Assembly (NCBI GenBank): GCA_032622095.1
Contig: CP136067.1
Coordinates: 63,870,893 to 63,934,892 of the forward strand
Direction of reading: 5' to 3'
Source: Siphonodentalium dalli
Taxonomy: Eukaryota > Mollusca > Scaphopoda > Gadilida > Siphonodentaliidae
Length of the DNA: 64,000 nucleotides
Within the stretch, counting starts at the first letter, position 1, and every line of letters begins with the position of its first letter. Shown here piece after piece: positions 1 to 12,563 of this stretch. The position numbers were made by a program, and so were the translations under genes. The notes under the pieces were generated by a model. That model saw nothing but the letters and a program-made list of their open reading frames with translations, was not told the origin of the DNA and made no database searches.

Positions 1-2860
1 TTACTTTGAAAGCAAGTTTATTTGCAATTCACTTTTAAGAACAGTGTCTCAGCTAATAATGGAATATTTAAGAATTCTTCTGTGTCCTTTGACACAGGAA
101 AACAGCTGGTAAAAATATAAAACTGTGGGACCAGTTCGGGTCAAGAAGTAAGTAGCTGACGTTCGTAATTAAGCGTATAGGCTCCAAACATACGTATTGG
201 AGAAAATTTATAAATAAACAAGTGACGTCATGCGCTGAGCGCTGTGCACTTGAAAAGGAGGTGCTTTTCTGTGTTGAAATTTCTAAATATCAACTTGAAG
301 CACACGTACTTATACTCTCCGTATCAAATTCTCTCATATTATATTTATGAGGGGTATAGAGATCGATTGTATTGTATCACTCTGCTTTGGCCTTTTCGTC
401 GTGATAGAGCATTCTGATACGAAATCAGGAGCTGATACAGATTTGGAGTTTGAATACGAATAGACATTGTATTGTATCGCTTTCTCCGGCCTTTTCGTCA
501 GTATCAAAAATCTCTCATGTCCGAGTTTTCATGGATACTATTGCACCATATACGTCTCGCTCTAACATCGGCTTATCGCCATGATTTGAGCGTTCTGATT
601 CTACATCAGATACAGTTATTGTCCGAGTGTAAACTCGACGAAGTCCTAATCTAGGCCAAGAGGCACTAGCAATGTGGACTGTCCCTTTTCTCTGTTAGGA
701 GTTTTCAATGGAATGATTCTGCTCAGCTGTCAGCCCGAGAATGAGTCCGTGTCTAGTCTATACCGTACTGGCACTAGCACTGGGGACTTTCTGTTCCTTT
801 ATCTTGATCTTGAACTACGAGGTGCTGGAGCCAATGTAGGCTATACTGCACAGGGAATTTTCCGCCATTTTTCGCGCGGACAAAGACAAAACATCTCTTG
901 TAAAATGAGGCCACATTCTCGCCAAATTACGAGGCATACTAATAATGTATAATCCTCATATAAAGTGTCGTTCACCAAGCTAGAGGCTCATAATGTGAAC
1001 AGAGTGGGTGATTTAACAAGACAGTCAATGACTGGAGACGCTCACCAGACTGTAAAGACTAGGAAGACTGAGACTCGGAAGACCATAAGAGTTAGTACTT
1101 GTCAAATTCACTTAAAAACAAGTAGTCCTAAAGAGGGACATAGCCTAGAGGGTCTCCGTTGAGCAGTGGGGTGTCCACCTTTAAATATGGTCCAGATCCC
1201 CCACCCCACATAGTCCATAGTCTGAGCACTCCCTCTCAACTGAAGCAAACACACTCCCAAGTTCGTAAAATTCCTTTGCACATGTTGGAATTTTATAACT
1301 GATACTTCAAGCTTTCCTAACTGTGGCAAAGTTACAACCTGACATGCTCCCCTTTTTAATGGTGGACCCCATTCAAACAAATTTTGATCCCAACTCTCCA
1401 TAGGCCATATACACCAAATGCCATTTCTTGATTGGTCGAACCCATTTTAACAAATCTGTAACCCAGTCCCAAATAACACAAGGACCCTCCATACTGGTTA
1501 CTACATATAGGCTAAATATGACTGATGGCTCTTGAGGAGCGGCATTTTAAGAATTACTTTGGGGGAAGAGTTATGTCCCTGGTCGCACCCCTATTTGACC
1601 TGGTGAACCCATTTCAACAAATCTGAACCCAGTCACCCAAGGACTCTCTATACCAAAATGTATACCAAATATGCTATGAAATGGTTCTTGAGAAGATGTT
1701 TTAAAAACGAGAGGCCGATCACGATCGGCAGATGTTTAACCCATCCCTTGGCGATAGTAAATTGTTAAGATCAGAATCATAATCTTTTAATGTTGAATTA
1801 TAGAGTATACTGTTATGATCTAAAGTAGTATATGACAAATGTACATAATAACCAGTAATAACACAAATTATTGGAATGTATGAGTCAATATAGAAGGGTT
1901 AATATAACATCTAAACTCTAGAGCCTGTCACCACTATCATAGTGTGAGCAGTTCTATTCATGTTGTTGCAAATTGCCATGTGAGATATCAAAATAATATA
2001 ATTATTTATTTAATGGAAAAGGTTAAAAGACATGGAATGGGTAAAAGGGTTTAAATCACCTATCTCTGCCCTGTTTGATCCAATGTAGTCCCATCATCCA
2101 AGGACTTAGAGAGCTCCATTGGTCTAGTTAAATAAATTCACCTGGCTAAGTTGTGGTTAAAAAGATAGCTAAATCAATTTATCCAATAATTCACTGTGTC
2201 TCTTATACAGACCTAACATATGAGGGCTATAAATAACTCTCAAAGCAATAAACTATATTGTCTTTTATCTTGCTCACAGAGAAGCAGGTATTCATTAATT
2301 GTAAGTTACTTGGGTTATAATCTGGATAATTCTTAGTTTAAAAAGGGCCATATCTCTGGTATAACAAATTGGATCTAACCCATATTCAAACTCGTTCTGT
2401 ATTTTGAGTTGAGAAACTCACATACCAAATTTGGTTCCTATCAGATGAAAAATGGTTGATTTATCGAAGGACCATAACACCATTAAAAAAAATCCGATCA
2501 AACCCATATTCGAAATCAATCTGTATGTTGGTCTGAGAAACTCATACACCAAATTTGGTTCCAATCAGATAAAAAATGTTTGAGTTATGGCAGAATTCAT
2601 GAATTCTAAGTCGAAAAAGGGCCATAACTCCGTAAAAAAAACTCCGATCAAACCCATATTCGAACTCGATCTGTATTTTGGGTCGAGAAACTCACATACC
2701 AAATTTGGTTCCGATCAGATAAAAAATGTTTGAGTTACGGCAGAATTCATTAATTCTAAGTCGAAAAAGGGCCATAACTCCGTAATAAAAAGTCGGATCA
2801 AACCCATATTCGAACTCGATCTGTATTTTGGGCCGAGAAACTCACATACCAAATTTGGTT
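1..2860. repeat. Long direct duplication, copy 1
   Basis: This stretch is repeated at 3802-6660 with near-complete identity; I found one A-run indel near 2637/6437. It holds a unique-looking 1.7-kb block and the first 1.15 kb of Helentron-like element A. The match stops inside the ~150-bp tandem repeats of that element. A perfect TGACGTCA (CRE-type palindrome) lies at 223-230, and a degenerate ~110-bp internal duplication at about 367-600. The small open frames inside are identical in both copies but resemble no protein I know. The window begins inside the duplicated unit, so its true left edge is unseen. A false assembly duplication of two haplotypes is an alternative. Confidence 0.9.
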
Positions 2861-3059
2861 CTGATCAGATAATTTTGTTTTGAGTTATGGTAGCATGCAT
2901 GAATTCTAAGTCAAAAAAGGGCCATAACTCCGTAAAAAAAGCTCGGATCGAACCCATATTCGAACTCGATCTGTATTTGGTGCTGAGAAATTCATATACA
3001 AAATTTGGTTCCGATCGGATAGAAAATATTTCAGTTAACGCACCATGCGTAAAGTGTCT

Positions 3060-3106
<47 letters not shown>

Positions 3107-3185
3107 TACGGACGGACGGACTAACGACGAGTGGTCAATCCGGACAACGGCACTATGTTTACCATACTATGGTATGGGTAAACAT
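1706..3185 (+). mobile_element. Helentron/HINE-like non-autonomous element A
   Basis: It begins with AACGAGAGG and a 16-base palindrome (GCCGATC-AC-GATCGGC, 1714-1729). The subterminal sequence ATGTTTAACCCAT follows. At 2331-3060 there are about five tandem units of ~150 bp, with starts at 2601, 2751 and 2901 exactly 150 apart. A (GACA)n tract follows at about 3060-3110. The element ends in a hairpin at 3155-3185 whose last arm, GGTATGGGTAAACAT, is the inverted copy of the 5' subterminal sequence. It has no coding capacity. Naming it Helentron-like is inference from architecture (subterminal inverted repeats, tandem core, 3' hairpin). Molluscan 'pearl'-type elements are the same sort of thing. 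Confidence 0.75.
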
Positions 3186-3801
3186 AAAAATGATTAGCTG
3201 ATCCTCATGCTCTTCTTACAATTAGTCATTGTGAACAACTTACACTAATTGTAACTTTATACAATTGAAAGGCACAGGACTAAATTCAGGATCACATATT
3301 AGAATGGGGAGGTATCAGTTTTTAGACAACAATAACAGTAGTTAATGTCAGGGGCATTATATATTGCTAGGTAAATAAGGTAATCCCAGTCATACACTGG
3401 TAGTACAATGTCATTTTTATATAAGACTAAATGAGTTTATATGCATAACAGTTCCCTCTACCTTTCTGGTTATTACTAGACAGAGGAAGGTATCTTTGTC
3501 CATGCTTACAATGCGCAGAAAAAAATAAAATAAATAAAAATAAAACCCTCCCTCCCTCATTGATTTGAAGAAAATAATTGTCCGAGAACCAAAACATTTG
3601 TTTTTTGGCCTTATATATGGTATTTAAACTATTATACGGCTGTGAATGTATATTTGAACCTTGTAGGTAACCCATAATCAGAGGGGCCGTGTTGAAACGC
3701 CATTTTAATATATAATATAGTTGCTCAATAATCAAAACTGGTCTTCCTCAGAGATGATACACTGAGTGTATATTTTCTTATGTTTCTCTCCGCCAGTATA
3801 G
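3186..3801. other. Spacer between duplicated blocks, no gene seen
   Basis: AT-rich sequence separating element A from duplication copy 2. It contains A-rich and CCCT-rich low-complexity runs near 3515-3560. I see no coding sequence or repeat match elsewhere in the window. Confidence 0.6.
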
Positions 3802-6660
3802 TTACTTTGAAAGCAAGTTTATTTGCAATTCACTTTTAAGAACAGTGTCTCAGCTAATAATGGAATATTTAAGAATTCTTCTGTGTCCTTTGACACAGGA
3901 AAACAGCTGGTAAAAATATAAAACTGTGGGACCAGTTCGGGTCAAGAAGTAAGTAGCTGACGTTCGTAATTAAGCGTATAGGCTCCAAACATACGTATTG
4001 GAGAAAATTTATAAATAAACAAGTGACGTCATGCGCTGAGCGCTGTGCACTTGAAAAGGAGGTGCTTTTCTGTGTTGAAATTTCTAAATATCAACTTGAA
4101 GCACACGTACTTATACTCTCCGTATCAAATTCTCTCATATTATATTTATGAGGGGTATAGAGATCGATTGTATTGTATCACTCTGCTTTGGCCTTTTCGT
4201 CGTGATAGAGCATTCTGATACGAAATCAGGAGCTGATACAGATTTGGAGTTTGAATACGAATAGACATTGTATTGTATCGCTTTCTCCGGCCTTTTCGTC
4301 AGTATCAAAAATCTCTCATGTCCGAGTTTTCATGGATACTATTGCACCATATACGTCTCGCTCTAACATCGGCTTATCGCCATGATTTGAGCGTTCTGAT
4401 TCTACATCAGATACAGTTATTGTCCGAGTGTAAACTCGACGAAGTCCTAATCTAGGCCAAGAGGCACTAGCAATGTGGACTGTCCCTTTTCTCTGTTAGG
4501 AGTTTTCAATGGAATGATTCTGCTCAGCTGTCAGCCCGAGAATGAGTCCGTGTCTAGTCTATACCGTACTGGCACTAGCACTGGGGACTTTCTGTTCCTT
4601 TATCTTGATCTTGAACTACGAGGTGCTGGAGCCAATGTAGGCTATACTGCACAGGGAATTTTCCGCCATTTTTCGCGCGGACAAAGACAAAACATCTCTT
4701 GTAAAATGAGGCCACATTCTCGCCAAATTACGAGGCATACTAATAATGTATAATCCTCATATAAAGTGTCGTTCACCAAGCTAGAGGCTCATAATGTGAA
4801 CAGAGTGGGTGATTTAACAAGACAGTCAATGACTGGAGACGCTCACCAGACTGTAAAGACTAGGAAGACTGAGACTCGGAAGACCATAAGAGTTAGTACT
4901 TGTCAAATTCACTTAAAAACAAGTAGTCCTAAAGAGGGACATAGCCTAGAGGGTCTCCGTTGAGCAGTGGGGTGTCCACCTTTAAATATGGTCCAGATCC
5001 CCCACCCCACATAGTCCATAGTCTGAGCACTCCCTCTCAACTGAAGCAAACACACTCCCAAGTTCGTAAAATTCCTTTGCACATGTTGGAATTTTATAAC
5101 TGATACTTCAAGCTTTCCTAACTGTGGCAAAGTTACAACCTGACATGCTCCCCTTTTTAATGGTGGACCCCATTCAAACAAATTTTGATCCCAACTCTCC
5201 ATAGGCCATATACACCAAATGCCATTTCTTGATTGGTCGAACCCATTTTAACAAATCTGTAACCCAGTCCCAAATAACACAAGGACCCTCCATACTGGTT
5301 ACTACATATAGGCTAAATATGACTGATGGCTCTTGAGGAGCGGCATTTTAAGAATTACTTTGGGGGAAGAGTTATGTCCCTGGTCGCACCCCTATTTGAC
5401 CTGGTGAACCCATTTCAACAAATCTGAACCCAGTCACCCAAGGACTCTCTATACCAAAATGTATACCAAATATGCTATGAAATGGTTCTTGAGAAGATGT
5501 TTTAAAAACGAGAGGCCGATCACGATCGGCAGATGTTTAACCCATCCCTTGGCGATAGTAAATTGTTAAGATCAGAATCATAATCTTTTAATGTTGAATT
5601 ATAGAGTATACTGTTATGATCTAAAGTAGTATATGACAAATGTACATAATAACCAGTAATAACACAAATTATTGGAATGTATGAGTCAATATAGAAGGGT
5701 TAATATAACATCTAAACTCTAGAGCCTGTCACCACTATCATAGTGTGAGCAGTTCTATTCATGTTGTTGCAAATTGCCATGTGAGATATCAAAATAATAT
5801 AATTATTTATTTAATGGAAAAGGTTAAAAGACATGGAATGGGTAAAAGGGTTTAAATCACCTATCTCTGCCCTGTTTGATCCAATGTAGTCCCATCATCC
5901 AAGGACTTAGAGAGCTCCATTGGTCTAGTTAAATAAATTCACCTGGCTAAGTTGTGGTTAAAAAGATAGCTAAATCAATTTATCCAATAATTCACTGTGT
6001 CTCTTATACAGACCTAACATATGAGGGCTATAAATAACTCTCAAAGCAATAAACTATATTGTCTTTTATCTTGCTCACAGAGAAGCAGGTATTCATTAAT
6101 TGTAAGTTACTTGGGTTATAATCTGGATAATTCTTAGTTTAAAAAGGGCCATATCTCTGGTATAACAAATTGGATCTAACCCATATTCAAACTCGTTCTG
6201 TATTTTGAGTTGAGAAACTCACATACCAAATTTGGTTCCTATCAGATGAAAAATGGTTGATTTATCGAAGGACCATAACACCATTAAAAAAAATCCGATC
6301 AAACCCATATTCGAAATCAATCTGTATGTTGGTCTGAGAAACTCATACACCAAATTTGGTTCCAATCAGATAAAAAATGTTTGAGTTATGGCAGAATTCA
6401 TGAATTCTAAGTCGAAAAAGGGCCATAACTCCGTAAAAAAACTCCGATCAAACCCATATTCGAACTCGATCTGTATTTTGGGTCGAGAAACTCACATACC
6501 AAATTTGGTTCCGATCAGATAAAAAATGTTTGAGTTACGGCAGAATTCATTAATTCTAAGTCGAAAAAGGGCCATAACTCCGTAATAAAAAGTCGGATCA
6601 AACCCATATTCGAACTCGATCTGTATTTTGGGCCGAGAAACTCACATACCAAATTTGGTT
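3802..6660. repeat. Long direct duplication, copy 2
   Basis: Second copy of the 1-2860 block, offset 3801 bases and then 3800 after one A-run indel. It starts abruptly after 'cgccagtata'. It runs through the same 1.7-kb block and into Helentron-like element B. From 6661 it parts from copy 1 and follows a different subfamily sequence. The near identity implies a very recent event, gene conversion, or an assembly artefact. Confidence 0.9.
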
Positions 6661-6972
6661 CCGATCAGATAAAAAATGTTTGAGTTATGGCAGAATGCGT
6701 GAATTCTAAGTCGAAAAAGGGCCATAACTCTGTCAAAAAAAGTCGGATCAAACCCATATTCGAACTCGATCTGTATTTTGGGCTGAAAACCCCATATACA
6801 AAATTTGGTTTTGATCAGGTAAAAAATGTTTGAGTTATCGCATTACACGTAAAGTGTCTACGGACGGACAGACAGACAGACGGACGGACAGACGGACGGA
6901 CGGACGGACGGACGACGAGTGGTCAATCCGGACAACGACACTATGTTTACCATACATGGTATGGGTAAACAT
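5507..6972 (+). mobile_element. Helentron/HINE-like element B
   Basis: Same start (AACGAGAGG plus the GCCGATC/GATCGGC palindrome), ~150-bp tandem core, GGAC/GACA tract at about 6860-6915 and terminal hairpin at 6943-6972. The 5' 1.15 kb is identical to element A. The last units ('gctgaaaaccccatatacaaaa', 'cattacacgtaaagtg') instead match element E at 48.3 kb. B is therefore a mosaic of two subfamilies joined inside the tandem core. Confidence 0.75.
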
Positions 6973-6979
6973 AATAACC

Positions 6980-7325
6980 GATGAGGGAAAGAATTATGTC
7001 ATTGGCTCTGACCAATTCTGAATCAAATCTGAATCCTAGTCACCCATACCAAATATAAGCTGAATAGGCCTGATGGTTCTTGATAGGAAGACATTTTAAG
7101 AATTACAATGGATGGACAAGTTACGTCCCTGGCTCTGCCCTTATTTGACCAGGTGACCTCATTTTAACACATCTGTATCCCTGTCACCCAAAAACCTTCC
7201 ATACCAATTATAAGCTAAATAGCCCCGATGATTCTTGAGAAGATGTTTTAAGAATTACTATGGATGGAAAGAGTTAGGTCCCTAGATTCTTGAGATGTTT
7301 TAAGAATTACTATGGATGGAAAGAG
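6980..7325 (+). repeat. Tandem ~150-bp 'ttatgtccctggctctgccc' repeats
   Basis: About two units of a repeat carrying 'gaccaggtgacctcattttaac', 'cccagtcaccca' and 'gaagatgttttaagaattactatgg'. The array continues at 11318-11420 on the far side of the 4-kb Harbinger-like insertion. Related units lie at 1550-1705, 5350-5506, 23020-23340 and 46090-46400, so this is a third tandem-repeat element family here. Confidence 0.7.
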
Positions 7326-8356
7326 TTAGGGAGCATGTCAAAACCTCTTTCGCATATGCGAAAAAAATGCGAAAATTGTGGCGTCATTGACGTTGTTTTT
7401 TCCGACATTATCGGAGTTTTTTCGGCATTATCGCCGCCGTAACGTTGTACGTTTTCGTCAATTTTTCGTCATTTTCACCGTCTTGGTTCGATGTTTTCGC
7501 AATTATCGCAGTTTTGTTTCGACAGTTTCCGAGTTTTGCTCAACATTTTCGCCGTTTTGTTTCGACATATTTTCGCAGTGTTTGTTTTCGTCAAGATCGC
7601 AGTTTTGTTTCCGTCAATATTGCCTGTGATGTCGATATGATCTGCAACACACTTTGTGTTTCGTCATGGTCGCAGTTTTATACGAATGTGTCGTGAACAG
7701 TAAGATGTCGGTGTCTTGCAGTGCTGAAAGTAAACTGTATAGTAGACTCATTGTATATCGAATCGAAGAACGAATGGGATATGGTGTTGGGATTTGGTAA
7801 TGGCATGAAAACGGCTGACTTAACCATACAACATTTCATAATGCACCCACTGAGTGATTCCAACATCAAAGCCCTACATCTTTATTATCAACTTTCTGAT
7901 AGAAAAATCCCAGATAAGCAAAGCATCATATTATAATATATACATTTAAAAAAACAAGCTTATACCGGACATTAAGCTAATTAATATAAAAATATTTCAG
8001 ATTTTATTTCATTCACTCATTCAGCAACGTAGTCTCTGACCAAAAATAACGTGATTTCCGTGGGTGTGAAAGGTAACAGCCTTGTCAACAGCTCACTTCC
8101 GTAACTTGGTTGCCACAATCAACAAAGCAACAACAATGCTAACATTTCGCTTGTTGTTTCACCGATCAAGTGAATTTGACAGCCAATACATTCGCCATGT
8201 ACATTCCCGGAGAATACATCATTATTCCTCTAATTATTGTCTTGTTAGAATGTGACACAATTTCTTGAAACGAAACTCGAGACGTCGTGATAAGTTTGAT
8301 AACTGATATACAATGACTAAACTATTTTCCATTTTTCAAGTTCACGGGCAAGACTC

Positions 8357-9587
8357 AACGAGAGGCCGATCACGATCGGCAGATGTTTAACCCATACCTT
8401 GGCGATAGTGATCAGCTATTTTCAGTTCTGACACGAAAATCCATAAGCCATAACTCTGTTTAAAATATAAAAAAATGGATCAAACCCAAATTCGAAATCT
8501 ATCTGTATTTTGGGCTGAGAAATTCACATACAAAATTTACATACATCTCAATAAAAGGAGATATATCAGATGAAAGGTATTTCTGCTAAGTATAAGAATG
8601 TTGAGAATTAAGGGTTCATTTTAACCACAAAAATCCATACAAGTGAAAGGGATATAATAGGAGAATGATTACATGAAAAATATACAAATGCATAAAATTG
8701 ATGACAAGGGTTAACAATTTTAACTCAATAAAATTAGGTACAGGTATGTCACTGGAACACTGCATTGATATCATAAACCAGAGAGCTGTATGGAAATACA
8801 ATAAACAACAGATAGTTCTCTGTCCAATTACAGCTTCCACTGTGCCCTGACAATATGATGGCTAAAAATAACTCTAATTTCCAATAATACAAGTTAATCT
8901 ATTCTCTCTCTCAGTGCTAACTGATATCACAGGGGTTAGCTGCTATGGTTCTACATGATAAGCATAAAAATATCGAATCTGTTCAATCCTTAGTTAAAAA
9001 GGGCCACAACTCTGGTATAAAAAACAGGATCTAACCCATATTCAAACTTGATCTGTATTTTGAGTTGAGAAACTCACATACCAAATTTGGTTCCTATCAG
9101 ACGATAACTGGTTGAGCTATCGAAGCATGGATGAATTCTATATCAAAGGGCCATAACTCCATTAAAAATAATCTGATCAAACCCATATTCGAACTCGAAT
9201 TGTATTTTAGATAGAGAAACTCACATACCAAATTTGGTTCTCATGAGATAATATTTTTTTTAGTTATCGTAGCATCCATGAATTCTAAGTCGAAAAAGGG
9301 CCATAACTCCGTAAACTCGGATCAAACCCATATTCGAACTCGATCTGTATTTTGGGCTTTGATACTCGCATACCAAATTTGGTTCCGATCAGATAAAAAT
9401 TGTTTGAGTTATGACAGCATGCGTGAATTCGAAGTCGAAAAAGGGCCATAACTCTGTAAAAAAAAACTCGGATCAAACCCATATTCGAACTCGATCTGTA
9501 TTTCGGTCTGAGAAACTCATATACAAAATTTAGTTCCGATCGGATAGAAAATATTTGAGTTATCGCACCATGCGTAAAGTGTCCACG

Positions 9588-9618
<31 letters not shown>

Positions 9619-9698
9619 GGACGGACGGACGGACGGACGACGAGTGGTCAATCCGGACGTCGACATTATGTTTACCATACTATGGTATGGGTAAACAT
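8357..9698 (+). mobile_element. Helentron/HINE-like element C
   Basis: Starts AACGAGAGG with the same palindrome and ATGTTTAACCCATACCTTGG. It has ~140-150-bp core units from about 9000, a (GACA)n(GGAC)n tract at about 9588-9640 and the terminal hairpin at 9668-9698. It is inserted inside Harbinger-like element 1 and so is younger than it. Its 3' end is of the same subfamily as element A. Confidence 0.75.
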
Positions 9699-10189
9699 AA
9701 AAAGTCAAATGTTCAAGTGGTTAAATAAAAATCGACGGATCTTGATCTGGTCACCCATGAAAAATAGATATCCGTGACATGCGGAAACTAATTGTTATGG
9801 ATATTTATTCCTATTTAAAATAGTTCAGATTTTAGTTAACAATAACATGAATTTCTTCCGTCTATATTTATGTTTGTTTACGTATTCCGAGGGGGGTGAT
9901 TAGATCCGCCGACCCGCTCCCTGCTTATTGGTTGTAAATGAATCGGATTTGCGTTTATTAATCGGCATTTTTGTATTATGGTACAACTAATTTTCCCAAT
10001 TTAAGTTATACTATAGTGCCGACTATAGTGCCGACTTCAAGATCAAATAAATAAACATGAACAAAATAAGTTATGTTAATGTTTAAGTATACCGCTGGGT
10101 GATTTGTTTAGATTCAACAGCCGGCTTCCCATTGTGGTTGTTGATTGGTTGAATGTGAAAAATATTCCCACGGTACGTCACAACTATTA

Positions 10190-10600
10190 AAGGGAGGACA
10201 AGTGACCAATATCGAATGGGGATTTCCATGCAAATCTCCGGAGCAAAAGTTACATATGGAGCAGTTGTCCGGGAACCAAAGCAGGCACATCATTGAACAG
10301 TCATAACATTTAACTGGCAGGTGCGCGCTAGGTAAATTATACAATTTTGCAAGAAGTAATTTTGAGAATATTTCTATGTAAATTACATCACATGACCTAC
10401 ATTTGAAAAATCAATATAAAATTCAAAAATAAATACACCAACATTACAATGGAACTGGTCACAAGCGGATTCGCCAGACAAATACCTGTTGTTTCCAATA
10501 CCACCTCAAGTCACCATCAGAAGTATGTGCAACTCTGTGACTTTTGCTCCGCAGATTTACATGGAATTCCCCATTACAAATTGGTCACTTGATCTCCCCC
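10190..10600. mobile_element. TTA-flanked palindromic MITE, copy a
   Basis: The arms are inverted copies of each other: 'gggaggacaagtgaccaat...aatggggatttccatg' at 10190-10260 and its complement at about 10525-10600. TTA lies outside both ends (10187-10189, 10601-10603). A related copy is at 28943-29354. The open frames across it are products of the palindrome. Harbinger-type MITE by TSD and GGG-rich terminus (inference). Confidence 0.65.
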
Positions 10601-11419
10601 TTAATTCCATGCAGTCATTTCATTCACGGGACCATGAAGTACTGCGAATTAGTCACCGATGTAAACATTTTAGCCCAATTACATAATGCAGACTTTTATG
10701 GTAGGGCTACCGAGTACGCAGGCCTGCAGTTAAATATTAAAACACTCAAGTGTTATTTCATAATGTTTTGCGCTCATCGTGAGACGATTTTTTTTGGTGT
10801 TCTGATGCAGTCATTTCACCGATTTGTTAAATTGACAGAGGGATGTCTTCAGTTCATGTCATAATCTTATTATAAGCCCCGTTAAATCGTGCACCGCAAT
10901 TTAATTAGCGTCCCAATTACCACTCCCAATCACTGTAATCAGGTGAAACTAATTACGTGCCACACCTGAGACACTCTCCCGTAAATATGCCGTAAATATT
11001 ATGTAGGCCTACCCCAGCGCCAGTTCGCATGCGCAAATTTTATCGCATCCTTTCGATTTAACTTTTCGTCACTATCGACATTTTAAAAAGCGAATTGTTG
11101 TCGATGTTTCGACGTCGATTTTAGCGTTGTCGAAAGTTTCGACATTTTAGTTTGTTGCGGTTTCGACGTTATCGCACTTTTATGGCCAGTCGCCAACGTT
11201 ATCGCATTATTTTTCGTCATTTTCGACATTTCGTTTTTGCACAATTACGTCAAAACTTTTTCGACATTATCGACAATATTTTCGCATATGCGAAAGAGGT
11301 TTTGACATGCTCCCTTAGGTCCCTAGCTATGTCACTTTTTTGACCATGTAACCCCCATTTGAACAGAACTGAATCCCAGCCACCTAGGGACCATCCACAC
11401 AAAATATGTCTCAATTCTT

Positions 11420-12555
11420 CATCTCAGGTAAGCTAAGAAAAATGCCTCTTTCTTTCTCATCCAGTTTCCCATATATAATCGCCTGAGAAAACAGGTATTT
11501 AGTTTTACTGGCCTAACTGTCAGATTTGTCAGATTCATCATTCACACTTGGCCTTGGGAGTGGAGTTTGTTATCATAAGCAAGGTCATTTATATACAAAC
11601 TCTCTAACAGGCAGAGAAATTAAGGCTATTAATCAAAGCTGTCATTCCAAATAGATTTTGTTAACACTGCCATTTCATTTATTACTTTATAATCAATGTG
11701 AATTCTATATGGTGTTAAGTAAACATTCTGTGATTGCCGGCACCTTCCTCATCTCATAGAGCTCTGAGTTTCTGCTGTTTGCATGTTCTTGATTTTAGAC
11801 TGATTTAAACCAAATTTGGTTGAGTCACCCTGGTGGATGTTATAATGGTGCTATTTTTTTTTAAATTGAGCAAGAAATTAATCTCAACTAGGATTTAAAT
11901 TTCTGAAATACCAGAAATTTTATACTTCCATGGAATATTGAATTTTTAATAAACAGTCTTTATATTATATGGAAATTATATATTAAATAATTAAAAGAAA
12001 ATATTTAATCAGAAAAATAATACCGTGCACAAGCTTGCTCGTACCTAACTACATGTATGCACTTTGTGTTTGTATCCACCTAGTTTATGAACTGGAAGTG
12101 ATCCCAAACATGCATGATGTATAAACCATGATGCACGATATAGTTCTCTGCTTATAATAATAATAGTTGTAAAAGTATTACTCGATCATGATTGATACAG
12201 AGTATGATAAAAGCCAAGCACCCTTCTGGTGGTAATATTATTACTGGATCATGGTGGTGATAATATATATATAATAAACGTCCGTGCAACATTCTATTCT
12301 CATTCGCGAAAAAAAACTTAGAAAATTGCACGTAGTTTTATCTGGATTCGGGAATTTTACCCCCCCCCCCCCCCCATCTGAATTTTTTCGAAATTTGCCT
12401 AATGTCTGAACCCGCCCGAAGCGAGTTCTCTGTTGAGCAGGTTGCTTTGTGGTCAACCTTTGTAGGTGATCGGACAATATACCAACCTACATGTATTTGC
12501 ATTAAAGGCGGATTATCTCTTTAAATAACAAATTTGAAAAAGTTTCATGGGTCTA
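11420..12555. other. Non-coding stretch with poly-C tract
   Basis: AT-rich DNA with no gene seen. It contains a fragment ('gttataatggtgctattttttttt...gagcaag', about 11835-11875) shared with 22890 and 45935, and a 16-base C run at 12360-12375. Confidence 0.5.
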
Positions 12556-12563
12556 AAATGAAA

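Larger units (their letters stand above)
7329..11314. mobile_element. PIF/Harbinger-like element 1 (non-autonomous, 3986 bp)
   Basis: Terminal inverted repeats of about 33 bp begin GGGAGCATGTCAAAACCTC at the left and end with the complement at 11314. A TTA is duplicated on each side (7326-7328 and 11315-11317). The neighbouring tandem repeat keeps the uninterrupted site ('gaaagagttaggtccctag', about 7268-7286), so the insertion point is visible. Subterminal regions (7370-7660, 11040-11280) are full of TTTCGACATTATCGC-like motifs in direct orientation. No transposase is recognisable. A 3-bp TWA duplication with a GGG-starting terminus is typical of PIF/Harbinger; the family call is inference. 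Helentron-like element C and a TTA-flanked MITE sit inside. Confidence 0.8.

Noticed and set aside
472-1162. Three consecutive open frames in the duplicated left block
   Set aside because: They are identical in the second copy only because the DNA is identical. No domain, splice structure or codon signature; the related repeat at 27.1 kb does not preserve the frames.
2865-3201. Open frames through the (GACA)n tract (also at 6830-7021, 9517-9708, 18004-18402, 49348-49668)
   Set aside because: The microsatellite has no stops in most frames; the encoded TDRQTDRQ or SVCLSVCL runs are artefacts.
7378-7696. Phe/Arg-rich open frames at both ends of the Harbinger-like elements (also 30117-30479, 37442-37734)
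   Set aside because: They arise from the degenerate TTTCGACATTATCGC subterminal motif and differ between copies by frame changes.
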